The notes beneath the pieces are model-generated. The model did no database searches. It was not told the DNA's origin and worked only from the letters and a program-made list of their open reading frames with translations. A program made the translations under genes and the position numbers. Positions 1 to 8,496 of a stretch of DNA of 64,000 nt are shown here, one piece after another. Within the stretch, counting starts at the first letter, position 1. Each line of letters opens with the position of its first letter. The stretch spans positions 1-64,000 of the forward strand of contig DAOLDB010000018.1 of NCBI GenBank assembly GCA_035327565.1, in the 5' to 3' direction. The stretch is from JABDLO01 sp035327565. GTDB taxonomy: Bacteria > Bacteroidota > Bacteroidia > Chitinophagales > Saprospiraceae.

Positions 1-1
1 A

Positions 2-2251
2 AACAGAGATACCATTATGCTTGATAATCCTGACCCTTTGATTGTGGAAACCTCTTTTTTAGACCCTACCTGCAATGGTGATGACGGATCTATCAATCTC
101 AATCCATCAGGAGGTGCGCCTTCAGGTATTTATGCATTTAACTGGAATGATGGGAATAACCAACAAAACAGAAATGGATTGCATTCAGGCGAATATCAAG
201 TGACAGTCACCGATGATAACGGATGCACATTGCCGTTTTTATTCAACCTTGATGGGGAGGAAGGTCTGGAGGTAACAGCTGTGATTGTAGAGCATATTTC
301 CTGTTTTGGTTTGGATGATGGGGTTTTAATGGCTGACGTGAATATTCAGGGAGATTTTAGTTTCACCTGGTTACTTGGAGGGCAAATCGTGGGTAACACT
401 GATACTCTTACCAAAGCTGGACCCGGAGAATACACTATAATAGTCAGAGATACGCTTCGTGATTGTGAAGCGATGGACATGATCACACTGCTTGCTCCGG
501 ATGAATTTATATTAGTTGCCAATTTTATATTACCCACCTGCCCGGGGTTGTCCAATGGTAGTATAGGTGCCATCGTTGCCGGTGGCACTCCGGATTACTC
601 CTATGAATGGGACAATGGAAGTGCTCAATCCGTTCGTTCAGCGATCAGAGCCGGAGAATACTCCGTCACGGTAACCGATCAGGAAGGTTGTATGTTGAGT
701 GAAACATTTATCCTGACTGATCCACCTTCCATCCTGGTGGATGTTGACCAAATTGAAGGGGTAACTTGTTTTGGCACCAGCGATGGCAGGGCTACAGCTA
801 CTGCTGCAGGTGGAACCATCAATGATGGAAGATACAATTTTTTCTGGTCTTCGGGGGCTCCGGATGTGACTACCGGTGTGAGTATGAGTACAGCATCTTC
901 ATTGGCTGCGGGCAGACAATTTTTAATAGTAGTAGATGATGCTTGTCCTTCCGATACAATTTATTTTGATGTGCCGGATATAGAAAGAATTCAGATTGAT
1001 TTAGCCCAATCTATTATAAATGATCCCAACTGTTTTAATGGTTGTGATGGGAGCATCACAGCATCCGCATCAGGTGGCAATCCGGCAGACTACAACTATC
1101 AATGGAGTTTTAACGGTACCATTAATCACACTTTAGCCGGCCTTTGCAGTGGTATATACACATTGACTATTACCGATGCCAACAATTGCAGTGTAATGGA
1201 TTCATTTGAGCTGAATAATCCTGATAGCCTTTTTATCCGGATTGACCCTGCCAATACGGTCGATGTGAATTGTTTCAATGCCGGGGAGGCTCAAATTGGT
1301 GTTATGGCAGGAGGGGGTACCCCTTCATTAGTGTATACATGGACGAATAATGTTTCTTCGGGAACGGTAGCCACATCCTTGCCTGATGGGACATATTTTA
1401 TTACGGTGACAGATGCCAATGGATGTACTGATGTTGTTTCATATACCTTGGTTTCACCTGAACCCATAGAAGCTCAGATTCCACAACCCGCTCCACCTCC
1501 ATGTTTTGGTCAACGCACCTGCATTGAAGTTCTTTCTGTGACAGGAGGTACAGGGTCTAATTATACTTATGCTGTCAACCGGGGAAACCGAATTACTCTG
1601 GACAGTTGTCTTCAGGTATTGGCTGGAAATTATACCGTTACTGTTTTTGACGAAGCAGGTTGCAGTGTGGACTATACTCTATCTATAGATCAACCGGAAG
1701 ATTTGTCTGTGGACTTAGGCCCTGATATACAAATATCACTTGGAGAATCTTCCCCTCCCATCAATGCTTCGATCCAATCGTTTTTTGACATCACCTCCAT
1801 AGCATGGACGCCCGTTGATAGTCTCCGATGCATGACTTCCGATTGTCAGGTGGTTACCGTATTTCCACAATCCGATACACGTTACAGAGTAGTAGTGACC
1901 GATGAAAATGGATGTAGCAGTTTTGATGAAATAGAGGTTTTTGTAACCCGGCGTAGAAATGTTTTTATGGCGAATATCTTTTCTCCCAATAACGATGGAT
2001 TTAATGATATTTTTGAAGTAAAAACGGGTCCGGGTGTTGAATTGGTCAGGCAGTTTCATATATTTGATCGGTGGGGTAATCTGATATTCACAAGAGAAAA
2101 TTATGTTCCTGATAATGCAGGCACCCACGGGTGGGATGGTACATACCGAAATCGACCCCTGATGCCTGGAGTATATGCATATATTGCCAAAGTGAGGTTT
2201 ATTGACAATGAAGAAATTACCTTTAAAGGTTCTGTAACCCTCATCCGTTAG
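2..2251 (+). CDS. SprB-repeat surface protein with gliding-motility (type IX secretion) C-terminal domain, 5' partial
   Basis: Large secreted or cell-surface protein whose start lies left of the window; the frame is open to base 2. Roughly eight SprB-type repeats of 75-90 residues follow one another, each with a Cys followed by DG, a GG, an aromatic-x-W segment, and an ending like G-x-Y-x-V-T-V-T-D-x-x-G-C. The last ~95 residues hold SPNNDGFND, FDRWGN and a PGVYAY segment, the hallmark of the gliding-motility-associated C-terminal domain (CHU_C type) that in Bacteroidota directs export by the type IX system. Function is inferred as adhesion or gliding; no catalytic domain is visible. The next gene, a flavoprotein, begins 46 bases downstream and looks unrelated. 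Confidence 0.9.
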   Translation, partial: NRDTIMLDNPDPLIVETSFLDPTCNGDDGSINLNPSGGAPSGIYAFNWNDGNNQQNRNGLHSGEYQVTVTDDNGCTLPFLFNLDGEEGLEVTAVIVEHISCFGLDDGVLMADVNIQGDFSFTWLLGGQIVGNTDTLTKAGPGEYTIIVRDTLRDCEAMDMITLLAPDEFILVANFILPTCPGLSNGSIGAIVAGGTPDYSYEWDNGSAQSVRSAIRAGEYSVTVTDQEGCMLSETFILTDPPSILVDVDQIEGVTCFGTSDGRATATAAGGTINDGRYNFFWSSGAPDVTTGVSMSTASSLAAGRQFLIVVDDACPSDTIYFDVPDIERIQIDLAQSIINDPNCFNGCDGSITASASGGNPADYNYQWSFNGTINHTLAGLCSGIYTLTITDANNCSVMDSFELNNPDSLFIRIDPANTVDVNCFNAGEAQIGVMAGGGTPSLVYTWTNNVSSGTVATSLPDGTYFITVTDANGCTDVVSYTLVSPEPIEAQIPQPAPPPCFGQRTCIEVLSVTGGTGSNYTYAVNRGNRITLDSCLQVLAGNYTVTVFDEAGCSVDYTLSIDQPEDLSVDLGPDIQISLGESSPPINASIQSFFDITSIAWTPVDSLRCMTSDCQVVTVFPQSDTRYRVVVTDENGCSSFDEIEVFVTRRRNVFMANIFSPNNDGFNDIFEVKTGPGVELVRQFHIFDRWGNLIFTRENYVPDNAGTHGWDGTYRNRPLMPGVYAYIAKVRFIDNEEITFKGSVTLIR

Positions 2252-2297
2252 CATTTTCCCCATACTGTATTTATTAAACAGCAATTCTCAATATAAA

Positions 2298-3446
2298 TTG
2301 AAAAGTGGAATTATCATAGGAGCAGGAATAGGTGGGCTTACAACAGCCATAGCCTTGTTCAAGAAAGGATTCAATATAGAAATTTATGAACAAGCGAAGG
2401 AATTGAATGAAATAGGAGCAGGTATTTGGGTGGCTCCCAATGGATTGAAAGTATTTGAGCAATTAGGCATTGCGCATGAAATTATTTCTGCTGGACATCC
2501 TCTTCATAAAATCTCAGTAACAGATATTCATTACAATCCTATTTCTATCATTGATGGTCAGGTAATAAGAAATAAATATTCATTTAATACCGTTGCCATA
2601 CATAGAGGCAGATTACAAAAAATATTGGCGTCTCACATTCCTGAAGGAAAACTGTTTCTTCAGAAAAGGATGAAATCTTATCACCACACTTCCAACCGTG
2701 TAATTGCAGAATTTGAAGACGGGTCGACAAAAGAAGCCGACTTCATCATAGCTGCTGACGGCATAAAATCACATGCAAGACTTCAAATGACTAAGAGTTT
2801 GGATCTTCGGTATTCAGGACAAACCTGCTGGCGTTTTGTGACAAATTTTGACCTGCCGCAAAGTGAAGAGAACAATATGTATGAACTTTGGTCGGATAAA
2901 AAAGGGCTGAGGGTAGGATATTCCAAAATTTCTGAACAGCAGGTGTATGTATTTATCACCCATTATGCAAAATCCGGAGAAATAGACCAATTGGTAACAC
3001 TTAAAAATGATTTACTCAAACTTTGTAATGAATTTCCCCCATTAATACTGGATCTGATTGAGTCTACAAGCCTAAACCATATCATACGAACTGACTTATT
3101 TGATTTTAAACCCATCCGACAATGGACGGATGGCCGAGTGGCTTTGATGGGTGACGCTGCTCATGCTACTACTCCAAACCTTGGGCAAGGGGCTTGCCAG
3201 GCCATTGAAGATGCACAAATAATCGCAGATTCGTTGAGTCAGGAGGATCATATTCCTGCGGCACTAAAGCTGTATGCACAAAGAAGAATAAAAAAAGCGC
3301 ACTATATCACCAATACTTCATGGCGATTTGCTCAAATCACGAACACAACGGGTTTTGTAAAATCTATTCTAAAGTATATTTTAAGAATTACACCCACTGT
3401 ATTACAGAAAAGACAATTTGACAAGATGTATTCCCTCGATATATAA
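2298..3446 (+). CDS. FAD-dependent monooxygenase (UbiH/PHBH-like)
   Basis: Flavoprotein of the group A aromatic hydroxylase family, 382 residues, normal length. The Rossmann motif GAGIGG is at residues 8-13 with an acidic residue (E31) at the end of the second strand, and the second FAD motif (ALMGDAAHATTP, D286) is followed by GQG, as in PHBH/UbiH enzymes. A central DG-type motif (AADGIKSHAR) is also present. The start is a TTG at 2298, because no ATG precedes the Rossmann motif. The substrate cannot be read from sequence. Cytoplasmic, no signal peptide. It stands alone between unlike neighbours. Confidence 0.85.
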   Translation: MKSGIIIGAGIGGLTTAIALFKKGFNIEIYEQAKELNEIGAGIWVAPNGLKVFEQLGIAHEIISAGHPLHKISVTDIHYNPISIIDGQVIRNKYSFNTVAIHRGRLQKILASHIPEGKLFLQKRMKSYHHTSNRVIAEFEDGSTKEADFIIAADGIKSHARLQMTKSLDLRYSGQTCWRFVTNFDLPQSEENNMYELWSDKKGLRVGYSKISEQQVYVFITHYAKSGEIDQLVTLKNDLLKLCNEFPPLILDLIESTSLNHIIRTDLFDFKPIRQWTDGRVALMGDAAHATTPNLGQGACQAIEDAQIIADSLSQEDHIPAALKLYAQRRIKKAHYITNTSWRFAQITNTTGFVKSILKYILRITPTVLQKRQFDKMYSLDI

Positions 3447-3535
3447 ATATACATAAGTCAATCGAATTTAAGAACTCTATAGGAAATAGAGGGATGTAAT
3501 GTAGTATCGTAGGACAACTATCAACTAAAGTTTGA

Positions 3536-3799
3536 ATGCATCCTGAACTTGCTGTTGGTTTTATACTATGCAATTTCACAAACCATGAGATCAAAAACAT
3601 TCAAGTATCGCTTTACAAAGTTTTGAAGGATGAATTTTTAAAGTATACAATTAAATATCACTGACAATGCAGAATATGGATGTACCCTTGAATTCATAGA
3701 TAATTTTGAAGAAAATGATCATGTAAGGATATATAAAGTAAAGAATTTTAGATACAATCTGGTTTTTGATACCTGTATACTATCTGTTAATTTTTAGGG
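3536..3799 (+). pseudogene. possible decayed small secreted-protein gene
   Basis: This lies in the 477-base gap between two good genes. Two open stretches with protein-like composition sit in different frames: ATG at 3536 running to a TGA at 3662-3664, and a second from 3642 to a TAG at 3799. Joined by one frameshift near 3640-3660 they would give about 87 residues (for example VGFILCNFTNHEIKNIQVSL, then EFIDNFEENDHVRIYKVKNF). No family is recognised. It could be chance coding-like sequence. Nothing else is seen in 3447-3923 except a small inverted repeat (CTCTAT/ATAGAG) near 3475. Confidence 0.3.
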
Positions 3800-3923
3800 T
3801 GCCATTTAAGATTAAATAATGCATATTGTAATTACTTTTACACATTTAGTAACAAAATATAGTTTCTGGGCGAATAAGAGAATGTCACACTTTATGTAAT
3901 AACTGTGCATATACCTTGAAAAA

Positions 3924-5360
3924 ATGAAAGCAATTTGTCAACTTTTAGTTTATACTATCCTGCTCACTTCAGGATATTCACAAAGTGGTAACAAAGATTA
4001 CTCTGAAGTATTCAAGCTTGTAGAAGTGTGGCTGGAGGCGCAAAAGGATTATGAACAATTGCCGGGATTAACAGGAATTGTTATAGAGGATCAGAAAGTA
4101 ATATGGACTGGTGCTTTTGGTATGTCTGATGTGGAAAATCAGGTTCAAACCCAAACTTCAACTCTTTTCAGCATTTGTTCAATTTCCAAGTTATTTACTT
4201 CCATTGCGATTATGAAATTATATGATGAAGGAAAATTGCGCCTGGATGATCGCCTGGAAGACATTCTTCCCACTTTTCAACTTGAACAAAAATATTATGG
4301 TAGTGGACCCATTACCATTCGTTCTTTGCTTACACATTCTTCAGGACTTCCCAGAGAAGCTGACTATCCGTATTGGACAGGACCTTACTTTCCGTTTCCT
4401 GGTAAAGACCAGATTGATGCAAAATTAGGTAACCAGGAAACGTTGTACCCCGCCTCAACTTATTTACAATATAGCAATCTTGGTATTGTCCTATTAGGGG
4501 ATATTATAGAACAGGTTTCAGGCGTTTCATATGATGAATATATTGAAAAGAATATTTTAATTCCTCTGGGTCTTACAAATACCCGTACGGAAATGCCCGA
4601 ACAACTGTATGGAAAGGAACTGTCAGTTGGGTACAGCGCGATTTCAAGGGATCTTAAACGTGAAAAGGTTAATTTTTTTAAAGCCAATGGAATAGCAGCT
4701 GCAGCCGGGTTTTCATCAAATGTAGTAGATTTAGGGAAATTTGCTGCCTGGCTAATCAGATTAAGAGATATTTCGGAAACTGAAATATTAAAGTCATCCA
4801 CACTAAAATACATGCACAATGTTCATTGGACAAACCCTGATTGGAAGCTTACATGGGGTCTGGGATTTATTGTAAACAGGAGTTCTGAGGGTATAACATG
4901 GGTAGGACATGACGGAAGTTGCCCAGGGTACAGAACAACACTCCAAATAGATTTAAAAAACAAACGAGCATTTTCAATAATGATTAATGCTAACGGTACC
5001 AATCCTGACAAATATGTAAATGGGATCAATGGAATTTTGAGTAAAATGAAAACAACTGAAAAAGTAGACGATCAAAAGGAAATCAAAAATTTAAACGAAT
5101 ATGCAGGTCATTACAATACAATGCCCTGGCAAAGTGAAGTTTATTTTTCAACCTGGTACGGAAATCTGGTCAGAATCAGTTTGCCTTCGGAAAAACCAGA
5201 AACAACTATGACTTTTTATAAGCATATCGAAGGAGATACTTTTCGTAGAATCAGGGACGATGACGAATTAGGTGAAACACTTGTTTTTGAAAGGGATGCA
5301 AATAACAAGATCATTCATTACAAATCTCATAGTAATTATTCAACAAAAATCAATAAATAA
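3924..5360 (+). CDS. serine beta-lactamase-like hydrolase (class C / DD-peptidase fold)
   Basis: Exported hydrolase of the beta-lactamase-related family (Pfam Beta-lactamase), 478 residues. Residues 1-20 are a signal peptide ending near GYSQ. The active-site SxxK is S86-I-S-K89, the second motif Y-x-N is Y183-S-N185, and the third motif is H329-D-G331 in place of KTG, as in many esterase or peptidase members. A C-terminal domain of about 100 residues follows, as in other Bacteroidota paralogues. True antibiotic hydrolysis is unlikely from these motifs; peptidase or esterase activity is more probable. Monocistronic. Confidence 0.88.
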   Translation: MKAICQLLVYTILLTSGYSQSGNKDYSEVFKLVEVWLEAQKDYEQLPGLTGIVIEDQKVIWTGAFGMSDVENQVQTQTSTLFSICSISKLFTSIAIMKLYDEGKLRLDDRLEDILPTFQLEQKYYGSGPITIRSLLTHSSGLPREADYPYWTGPYFPFPGKDQIDAKLGNQETLYPASTYLQYSNLGIVLLGDIIEQVSGVSYDEYIEKNILIPLGLTNTRTEMPEQLYGKELSVGYSAISRDLKREKVNFFKANGIAAAAGFSSNVVDLGKFAAWLIRLRDISETEILKSSTLKYMHNVHWTNPDWKLTWGLGFIVNRSSEGITWVGHDGSCPGYRTTLQIDLKNKRAFSIMINANGTNPDKYVNGINGILSKMKTTEKVDDQKEIKNLNEYAGHYNTMPWQSEVYFSTWYGNLVRISLPSEKPETTMTFYKHIEGDTFRRIRDDDELGETLVFERDANNKIIHYKSHSNYSTKINK

Positions 5361-5524
5361 TAAAACAAGGTGGAGCGCCCAGGCTGTGTGTTATTTTCCT
5401 GATTCTCGGGAACATAGGAATTCAGATCATTTACAATAATTGAATATCTTGGAAAAAAGTCTGTAAGGGAAGATGTTAAGATGGTTGTTTATTTTTATAA
5501 TAATTAGTACTTAAAACAATTACC

Positions 5525-5917
5525 ATGCACAATGAAATACATTTTTTCAATCAATCTCAATCAAAAGAATATGCTGTCATTTGCGACCATCTGGCTTCGA
5601 TGATCGATCAATATTTATCCGGAACGGAAAGCAAAATATGGCACCGGCATCCGGTATGGTTCCTGGATGGAAATCCTATTGTAGGATACAGCATTCAGAA
5701 GCCCGGAGTTCGCCTGATGTTTTGGAGTGGTGCGGATTTTGATGAATCAGATTTAAATGTGTTGGGCAAGAAATTCAAGGATGCATCCGTTTTTTACAAA
5801 CATATTTCTGATATAGATAATGAAACGCTCAAAAGATGGTTGAAAAAATCAATGGAGATACAGTGGGATTATAAGAATATTGTGAAGCGCAAAGGTGAAT
5901 TACTTCGTTTGAAATAG
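5525..5917 (+). CDS. DUF1801 (YdhG-like) domain protein
   Basis: Small cytoplasmic protein of 130 residues resembling DUF1801/YdhG: an N-terminal helical part, then a core with a K-W/H-P-x-F-like segment (IWHRHPVWFLDGNPIVGY) and a hydrophobic VRLMFWSGADF strand. Members have a frataxin-like alpha/beta fold; YdhG relatives have been proposed as iron chaperones, but the biochemical role is not established. It is first in a row of six small same-strand genes and is followed seven bases later by a second DUF1801 gene, so the two are probably co-transcribed. Confidence 0.75.
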   Translation: MHNEIHFFNQSQSKEYAVICDHLASMIDQYLSGTESKIWHRHPVWFLDGNPIVGYSIQKPGVRLMFWSGADFDESDLNVLGKKFKDASVFYKHISDIDNETLKRWLKKSMEIQWDYKNIVKRKGELLRLK

Positions 5918-5924
5918 TAGAAGA

Positions 5925-6281
5925 ATGATGAATGAAATCGAAACTTATATAAACAGTTTTCCCGAACATGTGCAGAAAATATTACGAGAAATTAGAGGAA
6001 TCATTATGTCACTGGCACCGGATGCAGTAGAAAGCATGGCCTACAGTATGCCAGCATACAAAACGAACAATAGACCTCTGGTTTATTTTGCAGCCTATCG
6101 TAATCATATAGGATTGTATGCTCTACCATCCGGCCATAAAGAATTTGAGGCGAATTTGAAAGGTTATAGAAAAGGCAAAGGTTCTGTCCAGTTTCCTTTA
6201 GATAGCCCTATCCCTTTTGATTTGATAAGGCGGATAGTGCAATTCAGAATCTCAGAAAATCAAAAGAATAATAAATTTTGA
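5925..6281 (+). CDS. DUF1801 domain protein (YdhG-like)
   Basis: 118 residues, a canonical DUF1801 protein: INSFPEHVQKILREIRGII opening helix, then the diagnostic segment AVESMAYSMPAYK, a glycine-and-aromatic strand (IGLYALPSGHKEF) and a C-terminal KGKGSVQFPLDSPIP motif. It belongs to the branch of the family similar to B. subtilis YdhG. It overlaps no neighbour but follows the first DUF1801 gene by seven bases. A long AT-rich palindrome begins about 30 bases after its stop. Confidence 0.85.
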   Translation: MMNEIETYINSFPEHVQKILREIRGIIMSLAPDAVESMAYSMPAYKTNNRPLVYFAAYRNHIGLYALPSGHKEFEANLKGYRKGKGSVQFPLDSPIPFDLIRRIVQFRISENQKNNKF

Positions 6282-6312
6282 ATCCTGGGAAAACTATGTA
6301 ATCCCAAGTGGG

Positions 6313-6337
6313 CAATTTATAATTTAATTATAAATTG
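6313..6337. repeat. 25-bp near-perfect AT-rich palindrome
   Basis: Two 12-base arms (CAATTTATAATT and AATTATAAATTG) are perfectly complementary around one central T. A wider pair, ATCCCAA (6301-6307) and TTGGGAT (6335-6341), overlaps the right arm, so two alternative hairpins are possible. It lies in the 109-base gap between a DUF1801 gene and a VOC gene. No U-run follows on either strand, so it is not a classical terminator; it could be an operator or an mRNA processing/stability element. Confidence 0.6.
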
Positions 6338-6390
6338 GGATCAGAGAAGAATGGTTTTTCCTATTTAATGAAAGAATAAATGACTGAATT

Positions 6391-6777
6391 ATGTCAAAAC
6401 AATTTAAACCTACAGGTTACAATTCAGCATCACCTTATTTTATTGTCTATGAGGCAGACCGATTTGTCGATCTCATGCAAAGGATTTTTGATGTAAAGAA
6501 ATTGCGTTTTTATCGCAATCCGGATGGAAGTATTATGCATGGGGAATTCCAGATAGACGATTCGGTGATCATGCTGGGAAATGCTTCAGATCAATACCCG
6601 CCGGTTCCCATGATCATGCATGTATATGTATCGGATGTGGATGCCACCTTTAAAAAGGCCATTGATGCTGGATGTGAAGTGATAGAAACTCCTTCAGTGC
6701 GGGAAGGTGATCCGGACAAACGGGGTACATTTAAAGATTTTGGAGGCAACCTATGGTCTATTGGAACACAATGTTAA
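6391..6777 (+). CDS. VOC-superfamily (glyoxalase/bleomycin-resistance-like) protein
   Basis: 128 residues with two paired beta-alpha-beta-beta-beta modules of the vicinal-oxygen-chelate fold: YFIVYEADRFVDLMQRIFD at the N-terminus, then MIMHVYVSDVDATFKKAIDAG and the terminal DPDKRGTFKDFGGNLWSIGTQ segment. It is closest in appearance to the PhnB-like/Glyoxalase_6 group. A ligand or reaction cannot be assigned. The stop is followed 16 bases later by another VOC gene. Confidence 0.82.
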   Translation: MSKQFKPTGYNSASPYFIVYEADRFVDLMQRIFDVKKLRFYRNPDGSIMHGEFQIDDSVIMLGNASDQYPPVPMIMHVYVSDVDATFKKAIDAGCEVIETPSVREGDPDKRGTFKDFGGNLWSIGTQC

Positions 6778-6793
6778 TCAGGTAATTAAAATT

Positions 6794-7168
6794 ATGGAAG
6801 ATGAAGTAATTTTTAGAGGGGGACCCAATATTGCTATTAAGATCCCGAAAAGAAAATACGAGCAAACCATTGCATTTTACAGGAATGTCCTTAAGATGGA
6901 GGTTGAGGAAAGTCCGATTAATCATCCAACCATTTCCAGAACCCACCGACTACAGTTTGGTGAGAATATTCTTTGGCTGGATTGTGTGGACAACTATTCC
7001 CGATCGGAAATTTGGTTGGAGCTTACTGTAAACCATGTGGACGGAGCTACAAATTATCTTCGTTCTAATGGTGTTGAAACCTGTGACGAACTTGAAGAAC
7101 TTTCTAATAATATGCATTGGATTACAGATCCGGCAGGAAATGTATTTTTGGTTTGTGAAAATCAATAG
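6794..7168 (+). CDS. VOC-superfamily protein
   Basis: 124 residues from the ATG at 6794; an in-frame ATG at 6707 would overlap the previous gene by 70 bases and adds residues foreign to the fold. It contains the VOC pattern of an N-terminal strand-helix unit (KIPKRKYEQTIAFYRNVL) and a C-terminal unit ending in the typical WITDPAGNVFLVCEN. Metal ligands are uncertain. It is one of three consecutive VOC genes with dissimilar sequences, so this is not a recent tandem duplication. Confidence 0.8.
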   Translation: MEDEVIFRGGPNIAIKIPKRKYEQTIAFYRNVLKMEVEESPINHPTISRTHRLQFGENILWLDCVDNYSRSEIWLELTVNHVDGATNYLRSNGVETCDELEELSNNMHWITDPAGNVFLVCENQ

Positions 7169-7198
7169 CCGCCAATCGTTCTCTTTAAAATAAAAAAA

Positions 7199-7612
7199 AT
7201 GATCAATGCAATTCAACCCTATTTACATTTTACAGACAATTGCAAGGAAGCAATGCATTTTTACCAATCAGTATTTGGTGGAAAGCTTGAAATCACTTCT
7301 ATTGGTGATTCTCCTGCCAAGGATCAGTTTCCAATAGAACTTCATGATCAGATTTTACATTCAAGTTTGATTCATGGACAATTCAACATAATGGCTTCGG
7401 ATATGTGCGGCCAGGGTGAACTGTTGCAAGGAAATTCAATACAGTTGAGTCTCCATTGCAATAGTGAAGAAGAAATTCATCGACTATATAATAAACTTTC
7501 TGAAAAGGGTACTGTATTAAGTGAACTGAAGAAAGAGTTTTGGGGCTCACTTTTTGCCATGATTATTGACTGTTTTGGCGTAAGATGGATGCTTTCCTAT
7601 GAATTGCAGTAA
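7199..7612 (+). CDS. PhnB-like VOC protein
   Basis: 137 residues of the PhnB/YjdN branch of the VOC superfamily: AIQPYLHFTDNCKEAMHFYQ at the start, the VFGGKLE segment, HSSLIHGQFNIMASD in the middle and SELKKEFWGSLFAMIIDCFG before a terminal WMLSYE. This is the usual family length. Members are often annotated as 3-demethylubiquinone methyltransferase-like, but no methyltransferase fold is present and the real function is unknown. The start is the ATG immediately after an A-rich stretch, at 7199. Confidence 0.85.
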   Translation: MINAIQPYLHFTDNCKEAMHFYQSVFGGKLEITSIGDSPAKDQFPIELHDQILHSSLIHGQFNIMASDMCGQGELLQGNSIQLSLHCNSEEEIHRLYNKLSEKGTVLSELKKEFWGSLFAMIIDCFGVRWMLSYELQ

Positions 7613-7671
7613 TGGAATGAATGTTGGATTGGGTAAGTATGCCTGACTCTGTATAACTTAAATGTCATTGT

Positions 7672-8025
7672 ATGACACAAATTGATCGAATCAGGAATTT
7701 CGCCTTGTCGTTCCCGAAAGCAACGGAGGAAACTCATTTTGACAAAACTTCCTTCAGGGTGAAGAAGAAAATCTTCGCCACATTTGACGCGAAAACCAAT
7801 AAACTTTGTTTAAAACTCTCTGAAATTGAGCAGGATATATTTTCATTGATTAACAGGCAAGTGATATATCCTGTTCCTAACCAATGGGGTAAAAAGGGAT
7901 GGACATTAATTGAATTGGATAAACTGGATAATGAGATTTTGTTGGATGCACTCAGAAAGGCCTATTGTACAGTGGCACCTAAAAGCCTTGTAATAGAGAT
8001 TTTAACTGACGAAAATGGTACTTAA
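7672..8025 (+). CDS. MmcQ/YjbR family protein
   Basis: 117 residues with the MmcQ/YjbR signature: FALSFPKATEETHFDKTSFRVKKK near the N-terminus (the P-x-x-x-E-x-x-x-F motif) and VPNQWGKKGWTLIELDKL followed by a helix (LLDALRKAYCTVAPK) at the C-terminus. YjbR proteins have a CyaY-like fold and have been called DNA-binding; the role is not established. It is last in the run of small genes that starts at 5525, and shares the frataxin-like fold class with the two DUF1801 proteins. Confidence 0.85.
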   Translation: MTQIDRIRNFALSFPKATEETHFDKTSFRVKKKIFATFDAKTNKLCLKLSEIEQDIFSLINRQVIYPVPNQWGKKGWTLIELDKLDNEILLDALRKAYCTVAPKSLVIEILTDENGT

Positions 8026-8123
8026 ATAGAGCCCGCTTGTTGATGATATCACCTTTTTGTGAATAAAATGAAGTAGATAGGACATTGATCTGCAAATATT
8101 GTGGAAGAAATATTACTATTTAA

Positions 8124-8154
8124 TTGATAAAGTTAGGAAACCTAACTATATTTG
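8124..8154 (+). promoter_or_regulatory. Bacteroidota-type promoter with embedded MarR-like operator
   Basis: TTG at 8124-8126 and TATATTTG at 8147-8154 match the -33 TTG / -7 TAnnTTTG promoter of Bacteroidota with a 20-base spacer. Inside it, 8131-8147 reads AGTTAGG-AAA-CCTAACT, an inverted repeat with perfect 7-base arms that fills the spacer and touches the -7 box. The TTAG...CTAA core resembles sites of MarR/SlyA-type repressors. A MarR gene lies at 10018-10623. Binding here would block RNA polymerase, so repression of the 8194 gene is the simplest reading. Confidence 0.75.
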
Positions 8155-8157
8155 CAC

Positions 8158-8171
8158 TGACAATGTTGTCA
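8158..8171. repeat. inverted repeat TGACAA-TG-TTGTCA at the predicted transcript start
   Basis: Perfect 6-base arms with a 2-base centre, 4 bases after the -7 box of the preceding promoter and 22 bases before the ATG of the thiol protein. It may be a second operator or a 5'-end hairpin of the mRNA. Confidence 0.45.
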
Positions 8172-8193
8172 TAGACGTAAAAAAACAGTAGAA

Positions 8194-8427
8194 ATGGCTA
8201 AATCAATTTTTTATCATGCCGGGTGTCCGGTTTGTTTCAGTGCAGAACAAGACATTATTCATCTTGTTGGCGAAAACAATGTGGAGGTGGTTCACATAGG
8301 CAAGAATCGAGATCGGATATCTGAAGCCGAATTCAAAGGGGTTAAATCTGTTCCTGCATTAGTTACCCCTGGCGGTAATGTATTGCACATTAATTTTGGT
8401 GCTACTATTGATGATGTTAAGGGGTGA
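8194..8427 (+). CDS. small thioredoxin/glutaredoxin-like protein (CPVC)
   Basis: 77 residues with a thioredoxin-fold start: beta strand IFYHAG, then C11-P-V-C14, the redox pair, and a helix. KSVPALVTPGGNVLHI around residue 52 supplies the cis-proline loop and the following strand. It is shorter than a glutaredoxin (about 85) and ends just after the fourth strand. It has no signal peptide, so acts in the cytoplasm. Its promoter carries a MarR-like palindrome, and a truncated globin and MarR gene lie 1.5 kb downstream, suggesting a redox or nitrosative-stress role (inference). Confidence 0.75.
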   Translation: MAKSIFYHAGCPVCFSAEQDIIHLVGENNVEVVHIGKNRDRISEAEFKGVKSVPALVTPGGNVLHINFGATIDDVKG

Positions 8428-8430
8428 AAA

Positions 8431-8458
8431 AGATTTAGACAATAAATCTATTATTTTA
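8431..8458 (+). terminator. weak terminator-like hairpin
   Basis: AGATTTA (8431-8437) and TAAATCT (8443-8449) form a 7-base stem with a 5-base loop, followed by ATTATTTTAT. The stem is pure A/T plus one G-C pair, so termination would be partial. It follows the thiol-protein stop by 3 bases and precedes the 8497 gene. Confidence 0.35.
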
Positions 8459-8496
8459 TCTAAATGGAATTTATATAATTTTAAAAACCTTATAAA

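Noticed and set aside
1736..2284. Long open frame antisense to the SprB-repeat protein
   Set aside because: It overlaps a gene with clear domains on the other strand and its composition is that of a reverse complement; no family signal.
6707..6793. Earlier start for the second VOC gene
   Set aside because: It would overlap the previous gene by 70 bases and adds residues that do not belong to the VOC fold; the ATG at 6794 is preferred.
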